NCBI RefSeq assembly: GCF_031326225.1
Contig: NZ_CP133720.1
Coordinates: 4,340,001 to 4,404,000, forward strand
Direction of reading: 5' to 3'
Source: Undibacterium cyanobacteriorum
GTDB taxonomy: Bacteria; Pseudomonadota; Gammaproteobacteria; Burkholderiales; Burkholderiaceae_D
Length of the DNA: 64,000 nt
Positions 55,501 through 64,000 of the stretch are shown here, one piece after another; the first letter of the stretch is position 1, and each line of letters begins with the position of its first letter. A model generated the notes under the pieces. It had not been told where the DNA came from and did no database searches. It worked only from the letters and a program-made list of their open reading frames with translations. Position numbers and translations under genes: made by a program.

Positions 55501-56704
55501 TTCCATCTTGCAAACAACGATCTACTGCAGCTTTCAAATTAAGCCAAGCCTCAGGAGTAAATGACGGTTCCAACTTATCAAAATCTAGGGCCGTAGTCGT
55601 TGGATCCAAACCGAAAATATGGAAAGTTTGCTCAGACCAACTCTGTGTATTTGTGTGAAGATCCCATTCCCAATTACCTAATGTTGCAATTTGCTGCGCT
55701 TCCTTCAATTTTTCTTCGCTACGTTGCAAAAGATCAATGGTTTGTTTAGTGAGTGTGACGTCACGAGAGATCCCGAACAAACCACAAGCGCGCCCATTTT
55801 CATCAAGGAGGACTCCTTTCGTCACGGAAAAAATAAGATTCTTTCCATCTGCCATTCGCAAAGCTTCTTCATGAGTACTCGTGCCGCCACGGACTATAAC
55901 CTCGCGATCACGTTCCGCAAGAAGTTGAGCCGATTCGCGGGGAAATAGCTCAAAATCTGTGCGGCGCAAGATTTCCTTTTCGGTCCGTCCAACATAATTA
56001 CAAGCAGCCTGATTAGCAAGAACATATCGCCCTTTTTCATCTTTGACGAAAATAGCATCAGAAGTACCCGATACCACCGAGTCAAGTAGGCGTCGCTGTA
56101 GTTCATCTTTTGCCATCGACCGCCGCAAAAGTTCACTAAGTAGTATTGCCGTGCCACAGATCATCAGAAAAGAAATCACTTGCACGAGATCATAGGGGTT
56201 GGTGAGATCCAAACCACTCCCTTTCAATCGCATCAGAAAGAAGACGCCAAGCAAAGATCCAAAACATGCTAGCAAGGCTGGCCACATGCCACCGAGCATC
56301 GCGCTCAAGACCACGGGAAAAACGAAGACAATCAACATGGGCTTGCCATAGGAACTGACAATGAAATTTTGGTGTAAGGCCAGTGTCGTTAAAGACATAA
56401 CCACACCCAAGACATAAATCAGCCAAGTCGACTGATGCAGACGCTTTGCGCCATCGCCCAGTGTTGACAGTAAGGCGCCACTGCCGAGTGACTCATGATC
56501 GGGAACTGAATGTAAGGCAAAATAAAATAATGCGGCCGTAATCGCGACAAAAAAGAACCCTTTCAGCGTCGATATCATCACCATAGACTCGAGGTCGAAG
56601 AACAAGCCAAGAAGACGATCTGAGAAGAATATCCACGCCAATGAACACGCCGCATATATCAACGTGGTTAAAAGGATGAAACGATTTCTCGCCTGACCTC
56701 GCAT
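52526..56704 (-). CDS. Membrane PAS-GGDEF-EAL protein (cyclic-di-GMP turnover)
   Basis: The ATG at 56704 follows AAGGAG and gives about 1392 residues. Six membrane segments lie in the first 200 residues (a MASE/DUF4118-like sensor), followed by about six PAS/PAC domains (about 205-940). The GGDEF domain (about 950-1120) is intact (LARLGGDEFVVLL) with a RGND inhibitory site five residues upstream. The EAL domain (about 1130-1390) keeps GAEALIRWNHPE, VSADHI, LDDFGTGYSSL, KIDQCFVRN and VIAEGVET. Both diguanylate cyclase and phosphodiesterase sites look active, so it is bifunctional by sequence. Confidence 0.93.
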   Translation of the reverse strand: MRGQARNRFILLTTLIYAACSLAWIFFSDRLLGLFFDLESMVMISTLKGFFFVAITAALFYFALHSVPDHESLGSGALLSTLGDGAKRLHQSTWLIYVLGVVMSLTTLALHQNFIVSSYGKPMLIVFVFPVVLSAMLGGMWPALLACFGSLLGVFFLMRLKGSGLDLTNPYDLVQVISFLMICGTAILLSELLRRSMAKDELQRRLLDSVVSGTSDAIFVKDEKGRYVLANQAACNYVGRTEKEILRRTDFELFPRESAQLLAERDREVIVRGGTSTHEEALRMADGKNLIFSVTKGVLLDENGRACGLFGISRDVTLTKQTIDLLQRSEEKLKEAQQIATLGNWEWDLHTNTQSWSEQTFHIFGLDPTTTALDFDKLEPSFTPEAWLNLKAAVDRCLQDGTPYVCDAQLRQLNGSLHWVMVRGQALMDKNGEVIKLYGTIQDISDRKLIELRLKENEERLQLAIDATCDAIWDWDLRTNKVYRSPNYFLITDTRIEDHTEDFEFFARVIFEEDLAAAMYVVNQHKAGKTASIEFEFRLASSMGEGGENPRWLLAKGRTVARDEQGKPLRMVGTLSDITERRRITEDLKVVLEEAGDAIWITSKDREFIYANPSALRLLGYDLSELVKLQIMEVIAEEARPLLAEHLARLSQEKYIRRNWPMRHKDGRTIQVALSTERLADGRYMAFGRDLTEEQLAQAAIREREQRLARVLEGADEGYWDWNLKTNAFDVSPRWETMLGYQPGEMNVTPAMWPELIHPEDYPKAMESIRQHMAGEIVQHEFEMRCRTKGGDWRWIMTRGGIVERDCDGNPLMMSGTHSDITERKLLELAQKDALTVFSSSYEGIMVVNCEGKITKVNPAFSRITGFSASEVVGMSPKVLSSGRHDAAFYAHLWNEVNLKDFWRGEIWNRRKNGEVYAELLSISSVRDETGKVLHFIGVFSDISQIKAHEAELDRIAHYDILTGAPNRRLLGDRLGQAIKRAIRSETSLAVCFLDLDGFKIINDQYGHQVGDQLLVGVTRHLREVLRGNDTLARLGGDEFVVLLSDIGSSVECVQVLERILLAVSRPVEIDQLHLHTTASIGVSLFPDDNVDADSLLRHADQAMYMAKNSGKNRYHLFDLESDRRAQIHRNFLEALRQALVRNEFVLFYQPKVDFSDGRIIGAEALIRWNHPERGILAPGEFLSHVHGSNLEKELGEWVIETALSQGEEWHRQALDMRISVNVSADHILHQDFHSFLKGALSRHPDIHATHFELEVLETAAIADIDQAVGVLQRCHELGVKFALDDFGTGYSSLTYLRKLPIDTLKIDQCFVRNMLIDQEDLGIVEGVIRLANAFNREVIAEGVETLDHGRKLIQLGCSHAQGYGIARPMPAAQFFDWTQRWKREEAWLQLR

Positions 56705-56925
56705 CACTGCTCCTTCGCGTGTTCGCACTCAATTGGACCACTGGCAAATATAAAGACCGCTGATTGCTATAGTATGTAATTCATTAATCTGCCGCAATTC
56801 CACTATCCCCTTTTGTGTAGAAAACTAACGGCCTCTTTACGTCGATCAAGGTTTTTTAGAAGGCTTTGATCATTTGTGGTTTTTCTTACAATGAGGATAT
56901 ACTTCGAGCTTCACTGGAGCTCTAT

Positions 56926-58128
56926 ATGTCTGCAACCGAAAAGAAATTCCGTAAATCTCTCCGCATTGCCAAAGCAATCACCCCAAGCGCCGCACAGGCC
57001 GCTGTTTCCGATACTGCTAGTTTGTTGAAGCAAACTGGATCTTTATCATCGTTCGCACTGTTCAGTGCGGTGGTGTCCCTATCGCTGGCAATCTTATGTG
57101 CATTAGGCGTCTTGGCCTTCCACTATCCACAGTATCTGACTACCCCCGAATTGCGTAAGGTATATTCCGTCGACACCATTCGTCATATCTTGTTCACCGC
57201 TATGGTCATTGCAGGCACTTTGAGTTTAGTGAATTTGATTCTGGGTCGCCATCGTGGCATTCACGCCGTCGCTGCCGTATTGATCGCGGGCTGTTGGTTC
57301 GCTGGTGGTTCACATGTGCCGGTGCAGGATTTTCCAGACCATACGCCTTACATTGGTTTAGATTGGTTTATTCTTGATCTACTCGGTTCAACGCTGATTT
57401 TCGTCGCGATCGAAAAACTTTTCCCACTCTACAAAGGACAAACACTGTTCCGCTTTGAGTGGCAAACTGATTTGATTCATTTCGCTGTGAATCACTTTAT
57501 CGTCGGTTTGATTTTGTTGACCGTCAACTTCTTGATCCATCGCCTTTTTGGTTGGCTGGCCAGCGATACCATCCAAAACACCGTGCAAAATATTTGGTTC
57601 ATCCCGCAACTTTTGCTCTGTATTTTGGTGGCCGACCTCACCCAATACTGGGCCCATCGTGCTTACCACGAGATCCCTTTCCTGTGGCGCTTCCATGCCG
57701 TACATCACTCGACCAAGGTGATGGATTGGCTGGCTGGTTCACGTCAACATTTGATGGAACTCGTGGCAACGCGTGTGTTGGTCTTGGGTGCCTTATTCGT
57801 GATGGGCTTTAGCAAGCAAGTCATGGATGTCTACATCATCGTGGTGGGTTTCCAAGCAGTATTCAATCATGCCAACGTGCATTTGAATTGGGGACCGTTG
57901 AAATACATTATCGTCACGCCCGACTTCCATCATTGGCACCATTCCTCCGACGATGCTGCCATCGACAAAAACTACGCTGCGCACTTCGCCTTCCTCGATT
58001 ATTTGTTTGGGACTGCGGTGCGTGGTCAATCTGGTTTCCCAGAAAAATACGGCGTACAAGGTGACTACATGCCTGATGGCTTTGTGAAGCAGCAGCTGTT
58101 TCCATTCCAGAAGTTAGAAACAGATTAG
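56926..58128 (+). CDS. Sterol desaturase/fatty acid hydroxylase family protein
   Basis: The ATG at 56926 follows a GGAG and gives about 400 residues; the frame opens at 56866. There are about six membrane segments and the three histidine boxes of the family: HRAYH (near 244), HAVHHS with H at 258-262, and FHHWHHS (near 335). An extra NHANVHLNW lies between. These di-iron enzymes hydroxylate or desaturate lipids. The substrate is unknown. It is divergent from the PAS-GGDEF-EAL gene, and two short genes follow. Confidence 0.88.
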   Translation: MSATEKKFRKSLRIAKAITPSAAQAAVSDTASLLKQTGSLSSFALFSAVVSLSLAILCALGVLAFHYPQYLTTPELRKVYSVDTIRHILFTAMVIAGTLSLVNLILGRHRGIHAVAAVLIAGCWFAGGSHVPVQDFPDHTPYIGLDWFILDLLGSTLIFVAIEKLFPLYKGQTLFRFEWQTDLIHFAVNHFIVGLILLTVNFLIHRLFGWLASDTIQNTVQNIWFIPQLLLCILVADLTQYWAHRAYHEIPFLWRFHAVHHSTKVMDWLAGSRQHLMELVATRVLVLGALFVMGFSKQVMDVYIIVVGFQAVFNHANVHLNWGPLKYIIVTPDFHHWHHSSDDAAIDKNYAAHFAFLDYLFGTAVRGQSGFPEKYGVQGDYMPDGFVKQQLFPFQKLETD

Positions 58129-58146
58129 ACGCTTGCCGAGATAACG

Positions 58147-58611
58147 ATGAGCACGCACATCACCCCCTATCAAAGCCCCGAAGCAAGGTTGGATCAGGTC
58201 TCCCAACCCGCAGCACCGACGGTGAAAGAAACACTTCGAGTGGGATTCCCTTTTCTATTGGTGTTACGTTGGCTGGCGATCGCGTGGTGCCTTTTCGACG
58301 GTTCCTCGCAACTAATTAGGCTCGTCACCAATTGGGCTCTATTCTTAGACCGAAGCCTTATTTCACCAGCATTGAATCCTTATTTTTGGCTCATTTCAGC
58401 GATTGCCGTTTTCGCTATTGGCGTTTTTCTGATACGGCCCTCTCGATGGGTCTTTGTTGCCTTAGCCATCAAGATTTCGTGTTACTTATGGATGTCATTG
58501 GTGTGGAGTCAAACCAGTTTTCTGGACACGATCACAACCCGAACTTGGCTCATTCAAGGCGCTCTCGTCGCCCTCTGTTTCCAACTATGGCTGAAAAAGA
58601 GATTGCGCTAA
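58147..58611 (+). CDS. Unrecognised membrane protein
   Basis: The protein has 154 residues with four hydrophobic segments (about 36-55, 66-80, 84-104, 108-145), and a soluble N-terminus (HITPYQSPEARLDQVSQP). It starts 18 bases after the desaturase stop and is probably co-transcribed with it. I recognise no family. Confidence 0.65.
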   Translation: MSTHITPYQSPEARLDQVSQPAAPTVKETLRVGFPFLLVLRWLAIAWCLFDGSSQLIRLVTNWALFLDRSLISPALNPYFWLISAIAVFAIGVFLIRPSRWVFVALAIKISCYLWMSLVWSQTSFLDTITTRTWLIQGALVALCFQLWLKKRLR

Positions 58612-58629
58612 ATTGGCAGTAAAACAAAC

Positions 58630-59046
58630 ATGAGCCAAGCCATTTCCAATCTCGACGAACTACTACGCACGATGAATGCGACCCGTGAGCCCGGCGTGTA
58701 TGCCTATGTCAGTGTGCCGCATGAGACCGATGTGAGCGCACTGCCTTACCTTGCATTGTTCCGCGAACGCGAAGGCATCAGTTTGATCGTGGCTGAAGAG
58801 GTGGCACAGCAGGCCGGCTTGGCGATGATATTCCGTTGCGCCTGGATTAGCCTCACCGTTCATTCCGATCTCGAGGCTTGCGGCCTCACAACCGCCTTCT
58901 CGACGGCGCTCAGTGCGCAGGGTATTAGCTGCAACGTGGTGGCAGCGGCCTTTCATGACCACATCTTTGTGCCACTGCATCGCGCCGATGATGCGATCGC
59001 TTGTCTCGATGCCTTATCAGCTTCCCGTTCACGTTCGCCGAGTTAA
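58630..59046 (+). CDS. ACT-domain-type protein
   Basis: The protein has 138 residues. Strands YAYVSVP, GISLIVAEEVAQQ, WISLTVHSDLEACGLTTAFSTALS and ISCNVVAAAFHDHIFVPLHRADDA fit a pair of ACT-like folds as in a small conserved family of unknown role. It has no signal. It lies 18 bases after the membrane gene, and the acetyltransferase start is 2 bases after its stop. Confidence 0.78.
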   Translation: MSQAISNLDELLRTMNATREPGVYAYVSVPHETDVSALPYLALFREREGISLIVAEEVAQQAGLAMIFRCAWISLTVHSDLEACGLTTAFSTALSAQGISCNVVAAAFHDHIFVPLHRADDAIACLDALSASRSRSPS

Positions 59047-59048
59047 GC

Positions 59049-59537
59049 ATGTTCACGATCCGTCGCGCCACATTACAAGATGCCAAAAACATTAGCCATT
59101 TGGTGCGCACTTTATTGCCGTTTTTCACCATTCATGCTGATGGTCGCGGTGCCGAGCCCTTCTTAGAGACAGTCAGTATCGACGGCATGAGCAAGATCTT
59201 ACAATCCGAGGATTTTCGCTATTTTGTGGCCGAAGCGAAAGATGCGCAGGATCAGCATTCCCTAGCAGGCGTGGTCGCGCTGCGACGTCTGAACGATCGT
59301 TTCAGCCATGTCTATCATTGGTTCGTCGCACCAGCGTTTCATGGCCAAGGTCTAGGCCGCCAACTATGGCAATTCATCCTCGACGATGCCATACAAACCA
59401 GTGACCCCGAGCGCTTAACCGTCAACGCCTCGGTCTTCGCCCATCCTTTGTATCGCCAATTCGGTTTTGTTGACACGGCCGAGCGTCAAGAACAGCATGG
59501 CTTAGCGTTTATTCCGATGGAATTGAAAATCCGCTAA
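59049..59537 (+). CDS. GNAT family N-acetyltransferase
   Basis: The ATG at 59049 gives about 162 residues; upstream codons to 59001 overlap the previous gene. The GNAT fold has FTIRRATLQDAKNISHLVR, the VVALRRLNDRF strand and the acetyl-CoA loop VAPAFHGQGLGRQLWQFIL (Q/R-x-x-G-x-G/A pattern), then LYRQFGFV. The target is unknown. It is coupled to the ACT-type gene. Confidence 0.86.
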   Translation: MFTIRRATLQDAKNISHLVRTLLPFFTIHADGRGAEPFLETVSIDGMSKILQSEDFRYFVAEAKDAQDQHSLAGVVALRRLNDRFSHVYHWFVAPAFHGQGLGRQLWQFILDDAIQTSDPERLTVNASVFAHPLYRQFGFVDTAERQEQHGLAFIPMELKIR

Positions 59538-59668
59538 TAGAAGCTCCTCAAGTCACAAAAATCCCTCATTTCGGTATCCAAAAGCAGCACTTCGTTCCCT
59601 AGTTCTTCTCCTGTTACGGGTTTTGTCTCACAATCACGATCAACAGTAATAGAACGGAGCCGATAGTG

Positions 59669-60769
59669 ATGCCCATCAACGAACTCAATACCAAACGCAT
59701 GTGGATGTTTTATTCCTTGGCGTGGATTGTCTATTCGATATTGATTGGCTTCATCGTCCAATTTGACGAATTCAATCAAGGTAACTTCAATTGGGCGATG
59801 GCTACGCGCACGGTACTCACCACTTTACCGACTGCGTTTATCCTAGCCTTGATCTGGCCGCTCAGCGCGAAATTGAATCATGCCCAAATCAGCACTGCAC
59901 GATTGGTGACCATTCATTTTGTTTGTGCCTTTGCCTTTGCCTGTTTTTGGCACTTCTTCGGCATCGCAATGTATTACCTCTTGATCGGCACTATTCCACA
60001 ACGTTCCATCGCCTGGTACATCTGGCCATTCCTATATAGCATGATGATGTATGGCGTGATCGCTTCGATCTTTCACGGTCTTCGCAGTAGCGAATCGCGT
60101 CGCCTTCAAGATCTCGCGTTTACACAAGCGCAAAAATTATTGGTCAGCACCGAACTCAATGCCTTGCGCAATAAACTCAATCCGCATTTTTTGTTCAATA
60201 CCCTTAATTCCATCATCGCTTTAGTTCGCAAGGACGCCGTCGCTGCCGAAGCCGCTTTATTTCGCTTCTCAGATATGTTGCGCTATATTTTGCGCACCGA
60301 AAAAAGTGGCCAAGACCGCGTCACGCTCGATGAAGAATTGGATTTTGTACGTGACTATCTCAGTCTCGAATCGCTGCGCCTAGGTCAACGCCTTCAAGTG
60401 GAATGGCAGATAGATCCCAGCACGACTGCCATCAGCATCCCTGCTTTGAGCGTGCAACCTTTGGTCGAGAACAGCATCAAACATGCGTTTAATCCGCGTA
60501 GCCAACCTGGTTTATTGACGATCAAAGCGGAAATGCGCCATGCCGAAAACTGCTTACGCGTCAGCGTCCAAGACGATGGCCCTGGCTGCGATGTCACTGC
60601 AAACACAACCACAAACTCCAATGTAAACAAAAACCAAGGCGGTGAGGGCATGGGCCTACGGACCATAGAACGTCGCTTGCAATTAGAATATGGCGAACGC
60701 GCTCGCTTCACCATCGAGACCGCACCCGGCGGGGGCTTCGCCGTGCACTTAGATATTCCCTATCAATAA
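59669..60769 (+). CDS. LytS-type sensor histidine kinase
   Basis: The ATG at 59669 follows GGAG (the track frame begins at a GTG three bases earlier). The protein has about 366 residues. Four membrane segments (about 15-140) lead to the His box LNPHFLFNTLNSIIALVRKD (His near 173), the N box VQPLVENSIKHAF and the G box GEGMGLRTIERRLQ. An unusual Asn/Thr-rich linker (NTTTNSNVNKNQGG) lies inside the ATPase lid. Its partner is the next gene. Confidence 0.91.
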   Translation: MPINELNTKRMWMFYSLAWIVYSILIGFIVQFDEFNQGNFNWAMATRTVLTTLPTAFILALIWPLSAKLNHAQISTARLVTIHFVCAFAFACFWHFFGIAMYYLLIGTIPQRSIAWYIWPFLYSMMMYGVIASIFHGLRSSESRRLQDLAFTQAQKLLVSTELNALRNKLNPHFLFNTLNSIIALVRKDAVAAEAALFRFSDMLRYILRTEKSGQDRVTLDEELDFVRDYLSLESLRLGQRLQVEWQIDPSTTAISIPALSVQPLVENSIKHAFNPRSQPGLLTIKAEMRHAENCLRVSVQDDGPGCDVTANTTTNSNVNKNQGGEGMGLRTIERRLQLEYGERARFTIETAPGGGFAVHLDIPYQ

Positions 60770-60784
60770 GCGAGGGACTTACTC

Positions 60785-61531
60785 ATGTCGACCAAAACCG
60801 CCTTTATTGCTGAAGACGAACCCCTTGCGCGCGAATCGCTGCGCGACGCCGTGATGGCACGCCCAGAATTACACCTGATCGGTGAAGCCGACAATGGCAA
60901 AACGGCTCTCGAGCGCATTAATCAACTGCGTCCCGAAGTCATCTTCATGGACATCCAAATGCCAGAGATGACCGGACTCGAGGTGATCAAGCGCCTTGAA
61001 TATCAACCTGCGATTATTTTCACTACCGCTTACGATAATTATGCGGTCGCCGCTTTCGAATTAAATGCGCTCGATTATCTGCTCAAACCCTTCTCACGCG
61101 AACGTTTTGATGCTGCGGTCGATCGTTTGCTCGAAGAACAAGGCTCATCCGATTTGTCGACGCTGGGTCAAACCTTGGAACAAGTGACGCAGCGTTTGCC
61201 CAGTCAATTAGATCGCATTTTAGTTCGTGATCGAGGCCATATCTTTCCGGTCAATATCCAACAAATTGCTTACCTCAAGTCCGATGCGAAATACACCGCA
61301 CTGTATGTCGACGGTAAGACTTTTCTGGTGCGCCTCGGTATTTCCGAATTAGCCGAACGACTCGATCCGAATCGCTTCGTTCGTATTCATCGTTCAGTCA
61401 TCGTCAATTTAGATTATGTCGAATCGATGAAGACCGATGAACAATCGCAACTACAATTGCAAATGCGCGATGGCAGCGTATTGGTGGCGAATCGGGAATC
61501 GTCAAAGATGCTGCGAGATATGGCGATTTAA
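60785..61531 (+). CDS. LytTR-family response regulator
   Basis: The protein has 248 residues. The receiver has IAEDEPLARESL, the Asp in VIFMDIQMPEMTG, TTAYD and YLLKPFSRE. The C-terminal LytTR domain begins ILVRDRGHIFPVNIQQIAYLK and continues NRFVRIHRSVIVNLDYVES. It is 15 bases after its kinase. The pair is a paralogue of the system at 43949-45878. Target genes are not evident. Confidence 0.92.
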   Translation: MSTKTAFIAEDEPLARESLRDAVMARPELHLIGEADNGKTALERINQLRPEVIFMDIQMPEMTGLEVIKRLEYQPAIIFTTAYDNYAVAAFELNALDYLLKPFSRERFDAAVDRLLEEQGSSDLSTLGQTLEQVTQRLPSQLDRILVRDRGHIFPVNIQQIAYLKSDAKYTALYVDGKTFLVRLGISELAERLDPNRFVRIHRSVIVNLDYVESMKTDEQSQLQLQMRDGSVLVANRESSKMLRDMAI

Positions 61532-61605
61532 ATCCTTGCACATCACTTGCTGCAAGTAGAGGTGCGACAGTACAATCAACAACTTCCTGCCACTCTGAAA
61601 CAACC

Positions 61606-62220
61606 ATGAGAACAGACACTCAGCCGCCACTAGGCACTGACAATATCGATGAAAGTGAACGGCTACCGCAAGCCGCAGAACTCACTCTCTGGCTGCAGCA
61701 GGCTGGCTTTTCTTTCGAACAAAGTACCGCGAACTTATTCATCCGTTTATATCAAGAATTACGACGCCTAGCCCAAAGTCGTCTATGGCATGAAGCGCCA
61801 GACCATACTTTGTCGGCGACGGCCTTGACTCACGAAGCCTACCTACGGCTCTCTACCCAACAACAAACCGAGTGGAAAAATCGCAGTCATTTTCTAGCCA
61901 TGGCCGCGACCATGATGCGACGCATATTGATCGATCATGCATTAGCCAAACAGGCCGATAAACGGGCGGCTGAACTTGTGACTTTATCGGCTGCGGAACT
62001 CATTCCCTCTGAACAGGGTTCAATACTTGATGTGCTCGACTTACATCAAGCATTGTGCGAATTTGAGCAACTCGATCCCCGCGCAGCGCGCATCGTGGAG
62101 TTGCGTTTTTTTGGCGGTCTGGAGCTCGAAGAAATCGCCGAAACACTCGACATCTCGCTAGCCACAATCAAACGCGACTGGACCCTTGCGCGCGCATGGA
62201 TGCGTGCTCGACTAAGTTAG
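61606..62220 (+). CDS. ECF-type RNA polymerase sigma factor
   Basis: The protein has 204 residues. Region 2 has YQELRRLAQSRLWHE, TLSATALTHEAYLRLS and NRSHFLAMAATMMRRILIDHA, the sigma70_ECF (PF07638-type) pattern. Region 4 has LDPRAARIVELRFFGGLELEEIAETLDISLATIKRDWTLARAWMR. It has no adjacent anti-sigma gene. It ends tail-to-tail with, and overlaps by four bases, the Ser/Thr kinase gene, so control by phosphorylation is likely, as known for related pairs. Confidence 0.9.
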   Translation: MRTDTQPPLGTDNIDESERLPQAAELTLWLQQAGFSFEQSTANLFIRLYQELRRLAQSRLWHEAPDHTLSATALTHEAYLRLSTQQQTEWKNRSHFLAMAATMMRRILIDHALAKQADKRAAELVTLSAAELIPSEQGSILDVLDLHQALCEFEQLDPRAARIVELRFFGGLELEEIAETLDISLATIKRDWTLARAWMRARLS

Positions 62221-64000
62221 TTTTTCAATTGTTGCCAGCGCTGCGCATAAAGTGGCGGCAAGGCCTGAATCTGCTGTGCCTGCTGATAAGCTGCTTCAGC
62301 GAAATGTCGGTATTGACTGGCTAATGTTGTTCGTTCAAACTTTGCAGCGACTTCAAACCATCGAGCGCGCAACAACCACGCCGCTTGATCATTGGCCGCG
62401 GGCTCGGTCGCCACCAGCAAGGGCTTACTTTGCTCGATGAGACGATGACTCGCTGGTGCGGTCAACAAATTGGCGAACTCCACTCTTAACCACGCCAAGC
62501 GCCGTAGCTCTCGATCTGATTTCGCGATCGCTGCAAACTCTGGAATCAGCGTTTGGAAACGCTGTCTGGCCTGCGCTGTTTGTCCTGACTCACTCAACGC
62601 CACCCCTGTGTACACCGCACCGGCAGCCCGACGCGTACGCCAGGTCGTATTATCGGGTTCCATCTGGATTAACTTATCATAAGCGGCCCAAGATACTTCG
62701 CAATACGAGAAATCAACTTTTCTACGTAAAGCAAGTGCGGTGTTGCAAGCTAAGTTTGCCTCATTCGCGAGCGCTGCCCAATGCGCCACGTTTTGCGGTT
62801 TCAAATGCGTCGCCTGCTGTAGCGCTTGCACTGCTTTTGCGCTCGCTGTAGCTGACCTTTCAAATTCACCAGCGTCAGATGCTTGGTAAGCCTCCGCCCC
62901 ATAGCTAACACCCAGTTGATGATAACTTGGCGATTCTTTTGAGTTGATGAGCACGAGTTCGGTGAATTTTTCTTGCGCCGCGCGCAGTTCTGCATCTGCT
63001 TGTTGCCGTGACTTACTATCACTGCCGAGAAGCTGGGCTCGATTCAAGTGGGTCGAAGCCAGAGCATGCAAAACATTTTCATCTTTAGGAAATCGTTGAT
63101 CTGCTTTTTCCAAAATGTGGAGACGCTGTTGCTGCGCCTCTAAGGCGTCTGCCACCTTGCCTTGACCGCGGGCGACATTGGCGACAGCGCGCCACGCTTC
63201 TCCCCATGCGACGGAAAAGCTGGCGACACGATTTTGCGAACCAGCGCAGCGTTCAAACCAGTAGATCGCCCGCTTTGCGCTCGCGAACCCCGCAGTATTT
63301 TGCTGTAAAGATCGATTCTGATTATCGACCTGCATCTCCGCCATGCGCGACCAAGCATGGGCTAGATCTTCTTGTATGGCAGGGTCTGCGTCTGGCGCGC
63401 TCGCTAATTTCTCAAGATCATCAATCAGATCCTGCATCATTTTCGCGCGGATTTCTATCCCGCCCGGCAAATTGTCGATTTGATTTCCGACACGATAGAG
63501 CACGCCACGTGTCACGCTTTTCAAACGCTCAAGATTTTCTTGTGCTTGTAGTTGAGCCTTTTGTGCACGATGCGCTTGCAGTAGCGCAAAGCTACTTGCA
63601 CCTAAGATGAGTGCTACAGCAAATGCGCTCATCGTGGCGGCGAATCGATGACGACTAATCCACTTAGATAGCAGGTACCAAGTTGATAAAGGTCTTGCGC
63701 TAACGGGATATCCCTCTAAATACGCTCGGATATCAGCGGCAAACGCATCCACACTGGCGTACCGTTCTTCTGGATCTTTCCGCAAAGCTTTGAGCACGAT
63801 GTTGTCGATGTCACCTTGCAGCATGCTTGCGTCTAGCGCGAGACCCACTTCGTCCGAAGGCTTTACAGGGATCGTACTCGGCGCCTCTGGCAACTCATGC
63901 AAAACTGCATGTGCTGCTTCTGCCGGCGTCGTGGCCTGGCGACCATAGGGCTTTTGACCAGTCAATATGCCATACAATAGAACACCCAATGAATAGATGT
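62217..64000 (-). CDS. Membrane serine/threonine kinase with TPR-like C-terminal domain (5' end outside window)
   Basis: The frame runs off the right edge, giving about 594 codons. The first residues here, IYSLGVLLYGILTGQKPYG, are the end of a protein kinase C-lobe, followed by DIDNIVLKALRKDPEERYASVDAFAADIRAYLEG. A membrane segment (FAATMSAFAVALILGASSFALL) is followed by about 400 residues of TPR-like helices in the periplasm. It is convergent with the ECF sigma gene, which suggests the two form one signalling pair. Confidence 0.88.
   Translation of the reverse strand, partial: IYSLGVLLYGILTGQKPYGRQATTPAEAAHAVLHELPEAPSTIPVKPSDEVGLALDASMLQGDIDNIVLKALRKDPEERYASVDAFAADIRAYLEGYPVSARPLSTWYLLSKWISRHRFAATMSAFAVALILGASSFALLQAHRAQKAQLQAQENLERLKSVTRGVLYRVGNQIDNLPGGIEIRAKMMQDLIDDLEKLASAPDADPAIQEDLAHAWSRMAEMQVDNQNRSLQQNTAGFASAKRAIYWFERCAGSQNRVASFSVAWGEAWRAVANVARGQGKVADALEAQQQRLHILEKADQRFPKDENVLHALASTHLNRAQLLGSDSKSRQQADAELRAAQEKFTELVLINSKESPSYHQLGVSYGAEAYQASDAGEFERSATASAKAVQALQQATHLKPQNVAHWAALANEANLACNTALALRRKVDFSYCEVSWAAYDKLIQMEPDNTTWRTRRAAGAVYTGVALSESGQTAQARQRFQTLIPEFAAIAKSDRELRRLAWLRVEFANLLTAPASHRLIEQSKPLLVATEPAANDQAAWLLRARWFEVAAKFERTTLASQYRHFAEAAYQQAQQIQALPPLYAQRWQQLKN

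Overview
The window reads as chromosomal DNA from a betaproteobacterium. The NhaR, MetH, TerC and YccA-type genes, two TonB receptors and LytS/LytTR pairs suggest Burkholderiales, and I infer an Oxalobacteraceae member such as Undibacterium. No marker gene confirms this. Base composition is moderate and coding density is normal. I saw no rRNA, tRNA, CRISPR array, prophage or intact insertion sequence.

Layout. 1-6.3 kb holds a lipoprotein phosphoesterase cut by the left edge, a HupE/UreJ-like membrane protein, a chimeric pseudogene built from pieces of both neighbouring minus-strand genes, a DUF6174-like lipoprotein and a Tat-exported GH109-type oxidoreductase fold enzyme. 6.4-10 kb holds small housekeeping-type genes (PaaI thioesterase, RidA, AtaL-like SRPBCC protein, solute-binding protein) and a bactofilin-like beta-solenoid protein. 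10-13.4 kb is a long leader with inverted repeats and a large exported PHP/CehA-type phosphoesterase with Ig-like and C-terminal binding modules. 13.4-21 kb holds a Rossmann-fold protein, a divergent 7TM histidine kinase/NarL regulator pair, a TonB receptor and a second orphan solute-binding protein. 21.5-30 kb holds an S46 dipeptidyl-peptidase started by TTG, a protein with a possible frameshift in its membrane anchor, an 11-repeat NHL lipoprotein, two small envelope proteins, an FkbM methyltransferase and a haloperoxidase remnant.

30-40 kb holds nhaR, a Bax-inhibitor-1/YccA protein, a TerC/Alx protein, a second TonB receptor and metH. metH is preceded by a sequence that closely matches the SAM-II riboswitch core, with a well-placed TATAAT box upstream and an intrinsic terminator before the start codon. 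39.8-41.1 kb holds two tandem paralogous secreted Cys-containing proteins, and the gap between them keeps a decayed copy of the metH 3' end, which records the duplication. 41.1-42.5 kb is a non-coding cluster holding three copies (two direct, one inverted) of an element with three hairpins whose arms differ between copies but stay complementary.

42.5-64 kb holds two LytS/LytTR two-component systems (about 44-46 kb and 59.7-61.5 kb), a DUF5916 outer-membrane-like protein, a ClpP paralogue, a 1.4k-residue PAS/GGDEF/EAL protein, a sterol-desaturase family protein, and a tail-to-tail ECF sigma factor and Ser/Thr kinase (cut by the right edge). The window is rich in envelope, signalling and surface functions, with decayed duplicates and short in-frame tandem repeats suggesting frequent local recombination.
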